Assembly: GCF_913774285.1 (NCBI RefSeq)
Contig: NZ_CAJYHX010000022.1
Span: 62,001 to 126,000 of the forward strand
DNA length: 64,000 nucleotides
Reading direction: 5' to 3'
From: an uncultured Sphingomonas sp.
GTDB taxonomy: Bacteria; Pseudomonadota; Alphaproteobacteria; Sphingomonadales; Sphingomonadaceae
The position numbers and the translations under genes are program-made. A model generated the notes under the pieces. That model saw only the letters and a list, made by a program, of their open reading frames with translations. It had not been told where the DNA came from and did no database searches. Of this stretch, positions 46,425 to 55,691 are shown piece after piece (within the stretch, counting starts at the first letter, position 1; each line of letters starts with the position of its first letter).

Positions 46425-47656
46425 GCGCTGCAAGCCCGGACGCGCCCCTGCTGCGTATCGCGCCGCGCGGCTTTGCCGAAGACGAACGCGCCGCGCTGGC
46501 GGCAAGGATCGGTGTGCCGTCGATCGTGGACGCGGAGCATCTTGCCGCGCGCCCGGTTATGGTCCAGCCCGCGTATCTGGCCAAGCTCGCCCGCCTCAAT
46601 CAGCTGCTCGACAAGGCGCTGCGGGCGATCGTCGCGCGCTATTTCGACGATCCGCGCATCCGCGCCATCTATGCCTTGCCCGCGGCGATGGAGGCGATCC
46701 TGCGCATCGCGCACGGAACGCCGTACCGCATCGGCTGGCACCGCCCCGACCTCGTCCATGACCGGGATGCGCACCCCCGGCTTTGCGAGATCGGGGCCCG
46801 GTATCCGCTAAACGGGTGGATGCTGAGCGAGCGTGCCGCGAAGGCGCTTGCCCCCCATGCGGCAGCGGGGATGGGCGCGCCGACCGGCCATGGTTTTGTC
46901 GATGCGCTTTGCGAGGCGTATCGCGCCGGCGAAACCGTGGCGATGCTGCATCAGCGCGAGACCGGAACCGAAATCTTCCTGCTCGCCGAGGCGCTCCGCG
47001 CGCGCGGCATCGGCTTCGTGCCCGTCACGCCGGCAGCGATCGAGCTGGCGGGCGGCCGCCTGCGGGCGGGCGGGCAGGCGATCGATCACGTCATCCTCCA
47101 GATGGACCGGACCGAACTGCCGCTGATTCCCGATCCGGTGCTGCGCCACCTCGTGGCGACCGGTCGCTATTTCAACGATGTCCGCACGCTGATCCTGGTC
47201 CATGACAAGCGCGTGCTCGCCGTGCTCTGGGACGATGCGATACGCCAGAGCCTGTTGCCCCGCGACGAGGCCGAGGCGCTGCGCGCGTTCCTGATCCCCT
47301 CCTGGACGATCGGCGATGCCGAGGGCTGCGCCTCGCTGCTCGCTCGCGACATCGACATGATCGCCAAGCGCAGCAGCGGCGGCCGCGGCATCGATACGCA
47401 GGTCCGCCACGATTGCGGCGAGGCGGCCTGGCGCACACGAGTCGAGCGCGACTGGCCGTTCGACATGTACCAGCAGTATCTCCCCCAGCACGATTTCGGC
47501 GCGCCGGGCGAGACGGCTCCCACGCACCTGATCGGGATGCAGCTGTGCCGCGACGCGACCAGCTATGGTCCCGGCATCTTCCGCGGCTCCAGTGCCTCGG
47601 TGATCAACCTGCACGGCGATCGAGGCCTGACCTACGTGCCGCTGGTAACGCCATGA
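46421..47656 (+). CDS. ATP-grasp-like ligase candidate
   Basis: A 411-residue protein. I choose the TTG at 46421, overlapping the previous stop as TTGA, with GAGGCGG just upstream; the open frame runs further back antisense-like. The first half has WHRPDLVHDRDAHPRLCEIG followed by ARYPLNGW, resembling the RxDxxxDxxGxPxxxEINARFPFNG pattern of uncharacterised ATP-grasp-like proteins. The second half has a Gly-rich loop AKRSSGGRGID (Lys316, 319-323) as in ATP-grasp nucleotide loops, then MYQQYLPQ. It would form an amide or ester bond using ATP. It is coupled to the GT2 gene by ATGA. Confidence 0.5.
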   Translation: MSAASPDAPLLRIAPRGFAEDERAALAARIGVPSIVDAEHLAARPVMVQPAYLAKLARLNQLLDKALRAIVARYFDDPRIRAIYALPAAMEAILRIAHGTPYRIGWHRPDLVHDRDAHPRLCEIGARYPLNGWMLSERAAKALAPHAAAGMGAPTGHGFVDALCEAYRAGETVAMLHQRETGTEIFLLAEALRARGIGFVPVTPAAIELAGGRLRAGGQAIDHVILQMDRTELPLIPDPVLRHLVATGRYFNDVRTLILVHDKRVLAVLWDDAIRQSLLPRDEAEALRAFLIPSWTIGDAEGCASLLARDIDMIAKRSSGGRGIDTQVRHDCGEAAWRTRVERDWPFDMYQQYLPQHDFGAPGETAPTHLIGMQLCRDATSYGPGIFRGSSASVINLHGDRGLTYVPLVTP

Positions 47657-48546
47657 CCAGCCTTGCGGTTGTCATCCCGCTGTTCAACAAGCGCGCGTTC
47701 GTCGCGGAAACGATCGCCTCGCTGGCCGCACAGGACGCTCCGCCCGACAGCTTGATCCTGGTCGACGACGCAAGCACCGATGGCAGCGCTGCGGTGGCGG
47801 AACAGGCACTCGCCATGCACGCGGCGGCGCTGCGCGGGACGCGGATTGAATGGGTGCGCCGCGCGGAGAATGGCGGCCCCGGCGCGGCGCGAAACGCCGG
47901 GATCGACCGCGCGGACCGCGCGCTGCTCCTCTGCCTCGATGCCGACGACCGGCTGCAGCCGGGCGCCCTGCGGCACCTGCGGACAGCGATGGATCGCCAT
48001 GCCCTTGCGATGGCGGTGATCGGCTTCGCCAGCGAGCCGGCGGGGGAGGTGTTTCCGGAACCGGCGCTGTTCGCCGATGCGCTGGCGCCGATCGAGGATG
48101 ACCTGTTCCTGCTCGCCGATCCGCTGCGTGCCGTCGCCCATCCCGACTTCATCATGGGACGCGCGAGCAACGTCGTCGTTCGACGGCGCTGGCTCGGCGA
48201 CCACCGCTATGCGGACGCCCGGCTGAACGAAGGCGTCGATCTCTGGTATCGAGTGCTCAAGGATGTCGCCGCGGCGGGCGCGCGGGCGGGTCTGGTCGCT
48301 GCGCCGCTGATCCGCTTTCGCATCGTCCCCGACAGCTTGTCTCATCGCCCCTGCTGCGATTGGCGCGGGCTGGAAGTACCACCGACGGTGCTGCGCTATC
48401 GCCACAGCGCCGACCCAAGCGACCGGAGGATGGCCGCGATGCTCGCCGCACGCTGGCACCAGCATGCGCTGGCGACGCTGCCCGAGGACCAGCGGCCGGC
48501 GTTCGCCGCGCAGTATCGCGAGTTGCTCGAGGCGATCGACGCATGA
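47653..48546 (+). CDS. family 2 glycosyltransferase
   Basis: A 297-residue protein beginning MTSLAVVIPLFNKRAFVAET. It has the nucleotide-binding LVDDASTDGS and the metal-binding LDADD of GT-A fold family 2 enzymes, with a C-terminal acceptor region containing EGVDLWYRVL. There are no transmembrane segments, so it is cytosolic. It overlaps both neighbours by four bases, so it is an integral part of the operon. The sugar and acceptor are unknown. Confidence 0.88.
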   Translation: MTSLAVVIPLFNKRAFVAETIASLAAQDAPPDSLILVDDASTDGSAAVAEQALAMHAAALRGTRIEWVRRAENGGPGAARNAGIDRADRALLLCLDADDRLQPGALRHLRTAMDRHALAMAVIGFASEPAGEVFPEPALFADALAPIEDDLFLLADPLRAVAHPDFIMGRASNVVVRRRWLGDHRYADARLNEGVDLWYRVLKDVAAAGARAGLVAAPLIRFRIVPDSLSHRPCCDWRGLEVPPTVLRYRHSADPSDRRMAAMLAARWHQHALATLPEDQRPAFAAQYRELLEAIDA

Positions 48547-49712
48547 GGCACGCCGCCGACGATGCGCTGCTGCGCGAATGCTTCGCCCTTGCCAAGGCCC
48601 ACCCTTTTTACCGCGACCATCTTGCCGCGTTCGACGGGCCCGACGGAGCACCGACGATGGACAAGATGGTGCTGAAGCCGCACCTGGATAGCTTCGCACC
48701 CGGCGCAGAGACCCGCGGCGTCTATCTGGTGCGCTCGGGCGGAAGCACGACGACGCCGCTGGTGTTTCCGGTCGACATCGCGGAGAATCACCGGCAGCGT
48801 CAGGCGCTCGCCACGGCATTGCGCGCCGATGGGATCTTCGATGCGGGAACGGTGGCGCTCAATCTGTTCGGCTATGCCGACATGTATCGCACCGCCGCCA
48901 TCCTCGACGACCTGCTCGAGCGCTGCGAAGCGACCTCGCTGCCGATGAGCGCGCATGCACGGTACGACGAGGTCGAGGCGGCCGCGCAGCGCTTCGCACC
49001 GACGCATCTGCTCGGCACGCCATCGAAGCTCCAGCTCTTTGCCGAGTTCCTCAACGGCGCGGGCACGCGCCTGGCGATCCCGCAGTTGCTCTATGCCGGG
49101 GAGCCCCTGCTCGCCAGCGCCGCCGAACGCTTTGCCGAGCGCTTCGGCACGCGGCGCTTCTGGTCGCTCTATGGCGGCGCCGAGACCGGAATCTGGGCAT
49201 GGTCCGATGCGAGCGGGGAGGCCGGACGGTTCCGCATCCTGCCACAGGTGGTCGTGGAAGTCGTGGCACCGGACGGCGACGGGTTCGGCGAGCTGGCGGT
49301 GACCAATGGCTATCGGCGGCGGTTTCCGGTGTTCCGCTACCTCGTCGGCGACGTGGGGCGGCTGGTCGAGCGCGACGGCGTACGCCTGCTGGAGCTGCGG
49401 GGCCGCAATGCGCGCTCCTTCCTGCTGGCCGAGCAGCATTTCGATCTTGCACTGTTCCTCCCCCTCGCTGCGGGCGCCGAGGCCTTCCAGATCCAGCTTC
49501 GCCGCGGGGAGCAGGGCTGGGATCGCCTCGACCTGCTGTTGGTCGATCCCGCCGGCAGATGCGCGATCGACGCCGCCGAAGCCGGCCTTTCGCAGCGGAT
49601 CCATCCGACGGCGCCGCAGGTCGGGCTGGGGGCACAGCGGGTGGCCATGGCGGCATTGCACCACGATCCGGTGACGGCGAAACGGCCGATGATCGCCGAC
49701 TTCCGACGATGA
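48543..49712 (+). CDS. PaaK-like adenylate-forming enzyme
   Basis: A 389-residue protein. It has the ANL P-loop-like RSGGSTTTPL (64-73), a THLLGTPSKL block, LYAGEPL, the adenine motif LYGGAETGIWAW and the late YLVGDVGRLVE, which correspond to phenylacetate-CoA ligase-type AMP-forming enzymes. It is shorter than typical PaaK (about 430), with a reduced C-terminal subdomain. It would activate a carboxylic acid for transfer to CoA, a carrier or an amine. It ends the four-gene operon and starts on the GT2 stop codon (ATGA). Confidence 0.8.
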   Translation: MRHAADDALLRECFALAKAHPFYRDHLAAFDGPDGAPTMDKMVLKPHLDSFAPGAETRGVYLVRSGGSTTTPLVFPVDIAENHRQRQALATALRADGIFDAGTVALNLFGYADMYRTAAILDDLLERCEATSLPMSAHARYDEVEAAAQRFAPTHLLGTPSKLQLFAEFLNGAGTRLAIPQLLYAGEPLLASAAERFAERFGTRRFWSLYGGAETGIWAWSDASGEAGRFRILPQVVVEVVAPDGDGFGELAVTNGYRRRFPVFRYLVGDVGRLVERDGVRLLELRGRNARSFLLAEQHFDLALFLPLAAGAEAFQIQLRRGEQGWDRLDLLLVDPAGRCAIDAAEAGLSQRIHPTAPQVGLGAQRVAMAALHHDPVTAKRPMIADFRR

Positions 49713-49976
49713 CGGGCGCGCGCGCAGGTTCGCGCCGGGATGGGCGTGCGCCGCGCGACGGATGGGATGTCATCGGCATGCGGAGCCACCGGAAAAGGCG
49801 CTGGACCCTGCCGCAGCACGCGGCGGCAGGCGCCGGCCGGGCCGTAGCCCGGTCCTGCCAGCACCCGGACGCGCCACTCTGCGACGCGGCTTCACGCGAC
49901 CAGGAAATGGCCGCTCGCCCTATGGCGCAACGGCTATCGCGCGGCTAGGCTTCCCCAAAACGGGAGGATCATCACG

Positions 49977-51416
49977 ATGGGGCGTGTGCGTTCGGGGGTT
50001 TCGGCAATGGTTCTGGCCGCGTTGCTCGCCGGATGCGGCGGCGGAGGCGGCAGCAGCCCCGGCAACGTCGTCCAGCCCGGCACCGGCACCGCCACGCCTG
50101 CCCCGACCTCCAGCGCCTGCACGCTTCGCGCGCGGCAGGACTGGATCCTTGCGACGATGCGCGAATGGTATCTTTTCCCCGAAACGCTGCCATCGGGCCT
50201 CAACCCGTCCAGCTACGGCACCGCCAGCGACTATCTCGACGCGCTCACCGCCACGGCACGCGCCCAAGGCCGCGACCGCTATTTCACCTACCTGACCTCG
50301 ATCGCCCAGGAGACCGCCTATTACACCAGCGGCTCCAGCGCGGGCTTCGGCTTCCGCCTGACCAGCGACGGCAGCAGCACCCTGACCGTGGCGGAAAGTT
50401 TCGAGGGCGGCAACGCACTCCAGGCCGGCATCGACCGCGGCACCCAGATCCTCGCCATCGGCACCAGCAGCAGCGACCTGCGCGACGTGAGCACCCTTTT
50501 CAGCACGCAGGGCTCGGCCGGCGTGCAGGCGGCGCTGGGGCCCGATACCAGCGGCACCACGCGCGTGCTGCGCGTGCGGGACCCGAACGGCACCGTCCGC
50601 ACCGTCACGCTCGCCAAGTCGGACTTTACGCTCACCCCGGTATCGAGCCGCTACGGCGCGCAGATCCTCACCGATCCGAACGGCGGCGGGCGCGTCGGCT
50701 ATGTCAATCTGCGCACCTTCATCGACACCGCCGATCCGGCGCTGCGCAGTGCCTTTGCCAATTTCAAGGCGCAGGGCATCGACAAGGTGATCGTCGACCT
50801 GCGCTACAATGGCGGCGGGCTGGTCTCGATCGCCGTGCTGTTCGGCAATCTGCTCGGCGGCGCACGTGCCTCGACCGACGTGTTCGCCTATACCAGCTTC
50901 CGGCCCGAGAAATCGGCGAACGACAAGGTCGACCGGTTCGCACCCCAGCCCGAATCAATCGCCCCCACCCGCATCGCCTTCATCGGCACGCGCAGCACGG
51001 CATCGGCCAGCGAACTCGTGATCAACGGCATGATCCCGTACCTGCGCGCCAATCTGGGGCTGATCGGCACCAATACCTATGGCAAGCCGGTCGGCCAGGT
51101 CGCGATCGACAAAGCCGAGTGCGACGACCGGCTCCGCGTGATCGCCTTCGCCACGCAGAACGCCAATCGCCAGGGCAGCTATTTCAACGGACTCGCCAGC
51201 AATGTCGAGGCGAGCTGCGCCGCCGGCGACGACCTCTCGCAGCCGCTGGGCGACGTGCGGGAGGCCTCGGTCAGGGCGGCGCTCGATTTCGTCGCCGGCC
51301 GCAGCTGCAATGCGATCGGCGGCTTCGCGCTGGCACGCGCCGCGTCCGCGCCGAACGAACTGCTGACGCCAGAGCGGCCGAATACCGCGCAGCGCGAGGT
51401 GCCGGGACTGTTCTGA
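49977..51416 (+). CDS. S41 family peptidase, lipoprotein
   Basis: A 479-residue protein with the ATG at 49977 after GGGAGG. The lipobox LLAGC puts the lipidated Cys at residue 20, followed by a Gly-rich and Thr/Pro linker. A PDZ-like region (about 120-210) is followed by the S41 catalytic domain with VDLRYNGGGL (273-282) and the nucleophile segment TASASE (341-346). A downstream Lys comes from TYGKPVG. C-terminal-processing proteases of this kind work in the periplasm. It is separated by 264 bp from the biosynthetic operon and probably independent of it. Confidence 0.9.
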   Translation: MGRVRSGVSAMVLAALLAGCGGGGGSSPGNVVQPGTGTATPAPTSSACTLRARQDWILATMREWYLFPETLPSGLNPSSYGTASDYLDALTATARAQGRDRYFTYLTSIAQETAYYTSGSSAGFGFRLTSDGSSTLTVAESFEGGNALQAGIDRGTQILAIGTSSSDLRDVSTLFSTQGSAGVQAALGPDTSGTTRVLRVRDPNGTVRTVTLAKSDFTLTPVSSRYGAQILTDPNGGGRVGYVNLRTFIDTADPALRSAFANFKAQGIDKVIVDLRYNGGGLVSIAVLFGNLLGGARASTDVFAYTSFRPEKSANDKVDRFAPQPESIAPTRIAFIGTRSTASASELVINGMIPYLRANLGLIGTNTYGKPVGQVAIDKAECDDRLRVIAFATQNANRQGSYFNGLASNVEASCAAGDDLSQPLGDVREASVRAALDFVAGRSCNAIGGFALARAASAPNELLTPERPNTAQREVPGLF

Positions 51417-51512
51417 TCCCCGTCATCACAAAGTAACGTCAAGTAAACGCACGTTAATTTGCAACCATCCTGTATCTGGCCGGTTGATCGGCCGACGACC
51501 AGGAGGGAAATG

Positions 51513-52064
51513 ATGAAGACGATATTCTTATGCGGCGCCATCGCGTCGCTGGCGATGACGGCTGCCACTGCGGCGGAACTGCCCCGTACCACGACGCCGC
51601 AGACCGAGCCGATGGTCCCGACGCAGATGACGATGCCGCGCGATGCGATGGGCTATGCCCGCATGGCCGGCGCCGGCGACCTGTACGAGATCGAATCCTC
51701 GCGGCTCGCGCAACAAAAAGCCGCCACCGGCGCGGTGCGCCAGTTCGGCCAGATGATGATCGAGCACCACACCCAGACCACCCAGGCACTGACCAGCGCC
51801 GCCCGCGCCGCCGGCATGACCCCGCCGCCGCCCGCGCTCGCACCGCGCCAGCAGAAGATGATCGACGAGCTTCGCGGCCTGTCCGGCGCACAGTTCGATG
51901 CCGCCTATCTCCGCCAGCAGCGCATGGCGCACCAGGAGGCACTCGCGCTCCATTCGGGCTATGCCGAAAATGGCGACAACGCCGCGCTGCGCAAAGTAGC
52001 CGCGACCGCGGTGCCGATCGTCCAGCGCCACATCGATCTGCTCGCCCAGCTGCCGAAGGGCTGA
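51513..52064 (+). CDS. DUF4142 family exported protein
   Basis: A 183-residue protein. Of two adjacent ATGs I choose 51513, six bases after AGGAGG. The signal peptide is cleaved near TAATAAE. The helical ferritin-like DUF4142 domain has the conserved ESSRLAQQKA, VRQFGQMMIEHH, DAAYLRQQRMAHQEAL and RHIDLL segments. The family is predicted to be stress-related in the periplasm; its function is not established. It is followed by the two-component system. Confidence 0.88.
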   Translation: MKTIFLCGAIASLAMTAATAAELPRTTTPQTEPMVPTQMTMPRDAMGYARMAGAGDLYEIESSRLAQQKAATGAVRQFGQMMIEHHTQTTQALTSAARAAGMTPPPPALAPRQQKMIDELRGLSGAQFDAAYLRQQRMAHQEALALHSGYAENGDNAALRKVAATAVPIVQRHIDLLAQLPKG

Positions 52065-52142
52065 TCTGCTGCACGCGGAGGGCGGGTCGACCTGCACCGA
52101 CTGTAAGGTTAGGAACAGGCGTCCGCCCTAAGGATGCCGATC

Positions 52143-52850
52143 ATGCAGTCCCCGCCCGACCCGTCGCCCGCCGCCCTTCGCATCCTCGTCGTCGAGGACG
52201 ACGCCCAGCTCAGCGCCCTGCTCGTCCGGCAATTGGGCATGCTCGGCTATACGGTCGAGGCCGTCGCCGACGGCCGCGCCGCGATCGCCACGCTCGGCCG
52301 GGCGCAGTTCGACGCGGTCCTGCTCGACCGGCTGCTGCCTGCGATCGAGGGCGTCGAGGTACTGCGCCGTATCCGTGCCGAGGGCGTCGAAACGCCGGTG
52401 ATCCTACTCACCGCGCTGGGGCTTACCCAGGAACGGGTTGAGGGCCTGGAAGCCGGCGCCGACGACTATATCGTCAAGCCGTTCGAGATCGACGAGCTCA
52501 ACGCCCGCATCCGCGCGGTGCTCCGCCGCCGCAGCGCGCCCGGCGCCGACACGGCGACGCTGACGGCCGGCGACGTGACGGTGAGCGTGCTCCGCCACCG
52601 CGTTACCCGCGCCGGCAAGCCGATCGAGCTGCAGAAGACCGAGCTCAAGCTGCTCGCCGAACTGGTCCGCGAGGCCGGCAGCGTGCTCTCGCGCAAGATG
52701 CTGATCGAGCGCGTCTGGGGCTATGACTTCGTGCCGACCACCAACATCGTCGACGTCCATATCCTCAAGCTGCGCCAGCGGCTGGATATGCCCGGCCTGC
52801 CGGACCCGATCGCGACGGTGCGCGGGGTCGGCTATATGTTCCGCGCCTGA
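52143..52850 (+). CDS. OmpR/PhoB-type response regulator
   Basis: A 235-residue protein. The ATG at 52143 is preferred (AAGGA eight bases upstream) over the one at 52134. The receiver domain has the acidic VVEDD (16-20), phosphoacceptor Asp62 in LLDRLLP and Lys in VKPFEIDEL. The C-terminal winged-helix output domain starts near 140 (LQKTELKLLAELV) and ends with VRGVGYMF. It is followed three bases later by the histidine kinase gene. The signal is unknown. Confidence 0.95.
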   Translation: MQSPPDPSPAALRILVVEDDAQLSALLVRQLGMLGYTVEAVADGRAAIATLGRAQFDAVLLDRLLPAIEGVEVLRRIRAEGVETPVILLTALGLTQERVEGLEAGADDYIVKPFEIDELNARIRAVLRRRSAPGADTATLTAGDVTVSVLRHRVTRAGKPIELQKTELKLLAELVREAGSVLSRKMLIERVWGYDFVPTTNIVDVHILKLRQRLDMPGLPDPIATVRGVGYMFRA

Positions 52851-52853
52851 GCG

Positions 52854-54200
52854 GTGGCGCGCCGGCGCCTCCGCTCGCTCGGCCGGATCGCGATCGCCTT
52901 CGCGCTGGCGCTCTCCGCGACGACGGCGCTCGCCGGGGTCGCCGTCTATCTCGCCTTGCTCGACGCGATTGATCACCAGGTCGACCTGCGGCTGCAGGGC
53001 GAGGCGCGGGAGCTGCTGGAGGGCGGCGCGGGCGTGCCCGAAATCGTCCGCCGCATCGCCCGCGAAAGCAGCGAGCGCGAAAGTGCCGATATCGGCTTCC
53101 TGCTGCGCGATTCCCTAGGGGAACGAATCGCCGGCAACATCGCGCCCGCCCATCCGCTGCCGATCGGCGTCTCGACAGTCACCACCGATGCCGCGATTCC
53201 CGGCCTGAGCCGCGGGCGGGCCTGGGTAAAGCGACTCCCAGGCGGCGAGACATTGGCGCTGGTGGCCGAGAGCGAACCGATCGACCAGCACGACCATCGG
53301 CGAGGACGCATTCTGGCGATCGGCTTCGGCGCGGTGGTGGCGCTGCTGCTGATCGGCACCTTCGCGCTGATCCGCGCGATCCGCATCAACATCGCCGCGA
53401 TCGCCGGCACGGCGGAGGCGATCATCGATGGCGATCTGCGCGCGCGCGTGCCGGAGGAGCGGCCAGGCAGCGTATTCGGCGGGCTGGCGGTGACCTTCAA
53501 CCGCATGCTCGATCGCATCGGCGAGCTGATGAGCGGCATGCGCAGCATCTCCAACGACATCGCGCACGACCTGCGCACCCCGCTGGCGCGGCTGCACGGC
53601 CGGCTGGCAGCGCTGGCCGACACGCCCGAGGCGGCCCCGGTGCGCGAGGAACTGGCCGACGCGGTGGCCGAGAGCGAGGAAATCCTGGCGATCTTCGCCG
53701 CGATCCTGCGCATCACCGAAATCGAGGGCGGCGAACGCCGCGCAGGCTTCGAGCGGCTGGACCTGGCGGCGCTCGCGGCGGATGTCGCCGAAGGGCTGGC
53801 GTTGCTGGTGACCGAGAATGGCCGATACTTCATGGCCCCTGCACCGGCCGCCGCCGTGCCAGTGGAAGGCGACCCGCGCCTCCTTACCCAGCTGATCGTC
53901 AACCTGATCGAGAATGCCGTGACCCATACCCCGCCGGGCACGACGGTCCGGCTGGCGGTGCACCGCGACGGCGACGCGGCGCTGCTATGCGTTGAAGATG
54001 ACGGCCCCGGCATTCCCACAGCGCAACGCGAGCGCGCCTTGCGCCGCTTCGGGCGGCTGGATGCGAGCCGGCACACGCGCGGGCACGGGCTCGGCCTGCC
54101 GCTCGCGCTGGCGATCGCGCGGCTGCATCACGGCACGCTGACGCTGGAAGACGCCCAACCCGGCCTGCGCGTGGCGCTGCGGATGGCGCTCGCGGGCTGA
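52854..54200 (+). CDS. HAMP-domain sensor histidine kinase
   Basis: A 448-residue protein starting at a GTG three bases after the regulator stop. Transmembrane helices lie at about 11-34 and 152-174, flanking a periplasmic sensor of about 115 residues with no recognised fold. A HAMP linker (about 175-228) precedes the dimerisation/phosphoacceptor helix with His238 (SNDIAHDLRTPLARLHGRL). The ATPase domain has the N box (NLIENAVTHTPPG), G1 (EDDGPGIP) and G2 (RGHGLGLPLA). It is the cognate kinase of the preceding regulator. Confidence 0.95.
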   Translation: MARRRLRSLGRIAIAFALALSATTALAGVAVYLALLDAIDHQVDLRLQGEARELLEGGAGVPEIVRRIARESSERESADIGFLLRDSLGERIAGNIAPAHPLPIGVSTVTTDAAIPGLSRGRAWVKRLPGGETLALVAESEPIDQHDHRRGRILAIGFGAVVALLLIGTFALIRAIRINIAAIAGTAEAIIDGDLRARVPEERPGSVFGGLAVTFNRMLDRIGELMSGMRSISNDIAHDLRTPLARLHGRLAALADTPEAAPVREELADAVAESEEILAIFAAILRITEIEGGERRAGFERLDLAALAADVAEGLALLVTENGRYFMAPAPAAAVPVEGDPRLLTQLIVNLIENAVTHTPPGTTVRLAVHRDGDAALLCVEDDGPGIPTAQRERALRRFGRLDASRHTRGHGLGLPLALAIARLHHGTLTLEDAQPGLRVALRMALAG

Positions 54201-54232
54201 TCGTGCCGTTGCTGGGAGGAAGGTGAAGGCGG

Positions 54233-54308
54233 TGGTGGAGCTGAGGGGAATCGAACCCCTGACCTCTGCAGTGCGATTGCAGCGCTCTCCCATCTGAGCT
54301 ACAGCCCC
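54233..54308 (-). tRNA. tRNA-Ala (anticodon CGC)
   Basis: A 76-nt gene reading GGGGCTGTAGCTCAG at the 5' end. The anticodon stem is CTGCA/TGCAG with loop ATCGCAC (anticodon CGC). The T-arm is GGGTTCGATTCCC, the acceptor pairing GGGGCTG/CAGCTCC has one wobble, and CCA is encoded at 54233-54235. All arms pair. No integrase or attachment duplication is seen next to it. Confidence 0.95.
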
Positions 54309-54531
54309 GCCGCCTTTATCCCGGGCTGGGCCCGGGAGGCGCTCCCCTTAGCGAGCCGAAACGGGCGATGCAACCGGCTTGTCGCATCTTCGCGCCGGAT
54401 TCGTATCGCTGGCGACGAAGTGCCTGTGACGCAGGTTAAAATTCGGGGAACCCATCCCCCCCTCCAGTCGCTTGGACGGGGCGTGACGGCAAGCATGCCG
54501 CAGCCGCCGAAATCTCAGCAGGAGAGATACG

Positions 54532-55671
54532 ATGGACGACCGCAACAATCGCTACGGCCCCTATGGCCCCACCGGCTACAACGACAGTGGCACCCCCGGC
54601 GACTATGGCCGCGATTACGGCTCCGGCCGCGATTACACCTATAGCAGCGCGCGCGACTATGCCGCCGCCGGCGAATATGGCCGCGGACGCGATCGCAACC
54701 AGCGCGACGACTGGAATCGCGGGCGCAACCAGGATCGCTCAAGCTATGGCGCGCAGGGCTATGGCCAGCGTAGTCAGGAGCGCAGCGGCTGGGATGGCAG
54801 CAGCAACGACTGGAGCGACACCGGCTCGCGCAGCTACAGCAACTATGGCGGCTATTCGTCCCAAGATCGCGACCGCGACTATGGCCAGCGCAACTATGGC
54901 AATAGCGACTGGGGCAGCCGCGATTCGTTCGCCCGCAGCTATGGCCAGCAGGACCAGGACCGCTCGCGCTATGGTCGTCAGGACCAGGGCCGCAGCGCCT
55001 ATGGCTATGACCGTAATCGCGGCGAAGACCTGCGCGGCTATGATCGCGACCGCGGCTTCTTCGACCGCGCCGGCGACGAGGTCCGCTCGTGGTTCGGCGA
55101 CGAGGAAGCGGAGCGCCGCCGCCGTCAGGATCAGCGCTATGACGAGCAGCAGGCGCGCAACGAAGGTGCGTCGGACAGCCATTATGGCGAGTGGCGCCGC
55201 AGCCGGATCCAGGAATTCGACCGCGACTATGACGAATATCGTCGGGAGAACGCCCAGCGTTTCCACAACGAGTTCGACAGCTTCCGCACCGAGCGCACCG
55301 GCCAGCGCGACGCGCTCCGCCGCGTGACCGAGCATATGGAAGTGCTCGGTTCGGACGGCAGCCATGTCGGCACCGTTGACAAGGTGCGCGGCGACCGCAT
55401 CATCCTGACCAAGAACGACACGGATGCCGAGGGTCGCCACCACTCGATCCCGTCGCGCTGGATCCAGACGGTCGACGACAAGGTGACGCTGCGCAAGACC
55501 GCTGACGAAGCCAAGAACCATTGGCGGGACGAAGAGCAGTCGGGCGCGATGTTCGGCGAGGACAAGACCAAGTCCACCGCCACGACCACCGATCAGAACA
55601 GCACGGGCGAGCGCTCGCAGGACTGGAACACCACCGGTAATCTGAACGCGAGCTTCAAGGGCACCTACTAA
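54532..55671 (+). CDS. DUF2171 domain protein with a Tyr/Gly/Arg/Asp low-complexity region
   Basis: A 379-residue protein with AGGAGA before the ATG. Residues 1-175 are a low-complexity region of YGRD, RDYG and QDRSRYG-like repeats with no stable domain. An SWFGDEEAERRRR stretch (about 186-198) is shared with many sphingomonad stress proteins. The DUF2171 domain follows at about 266-330 (MEVLGSDGSHVGTVDKVRG, HHSIPSRWI), a PRC-barrel-like fold. There is no signal peptide. The function is unknown; low-complexity hydrophilic proteins of this type are often stress-induced. Confidence 0.85.
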   Translation: MDDRNNRYGPYGPTGYNDSGTPGDYGRDYGSGRDYTYSSARDYAAAGEYGRGRDRNQRDDWNRGRNQDRSSYGAQGYGQRSQERSGWDGSSNDWSDTGSRSYSNYGGYSSQDRDRDYGQRNYGNSDWGSRDSFARSYGQQDQDRSRYGRQDQGRSAYGYDRNRGEDLRGYDRDRGFFDRAGDEVRSWFGDEEAERRRRQDQRYDEQQARNEGASDSHYGEWRRSRIQEFDRDYDEYRRENAQRFHNEFDSFRTERTGQRDALRRVTEHMEVLGSDGSHVGTVDKVRGDRIILTKNDTDAEGRHHSIPSRWIQTVDDKVTLRKTADEAKNHWRDEEQSGAMFGEDKTKSTATTTDQNSTGERSQDWNTTGNLNASFKGTY

Positions 55672-55691
55672 GGTCCGCTGAAGCGTAGAAA

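Noticed and set aside
54233..54308. Island insertion at tRNA-Ala
   Set aside because: No integrase, no duplicated 3' end nearby, and the flanking genes look ordinary.
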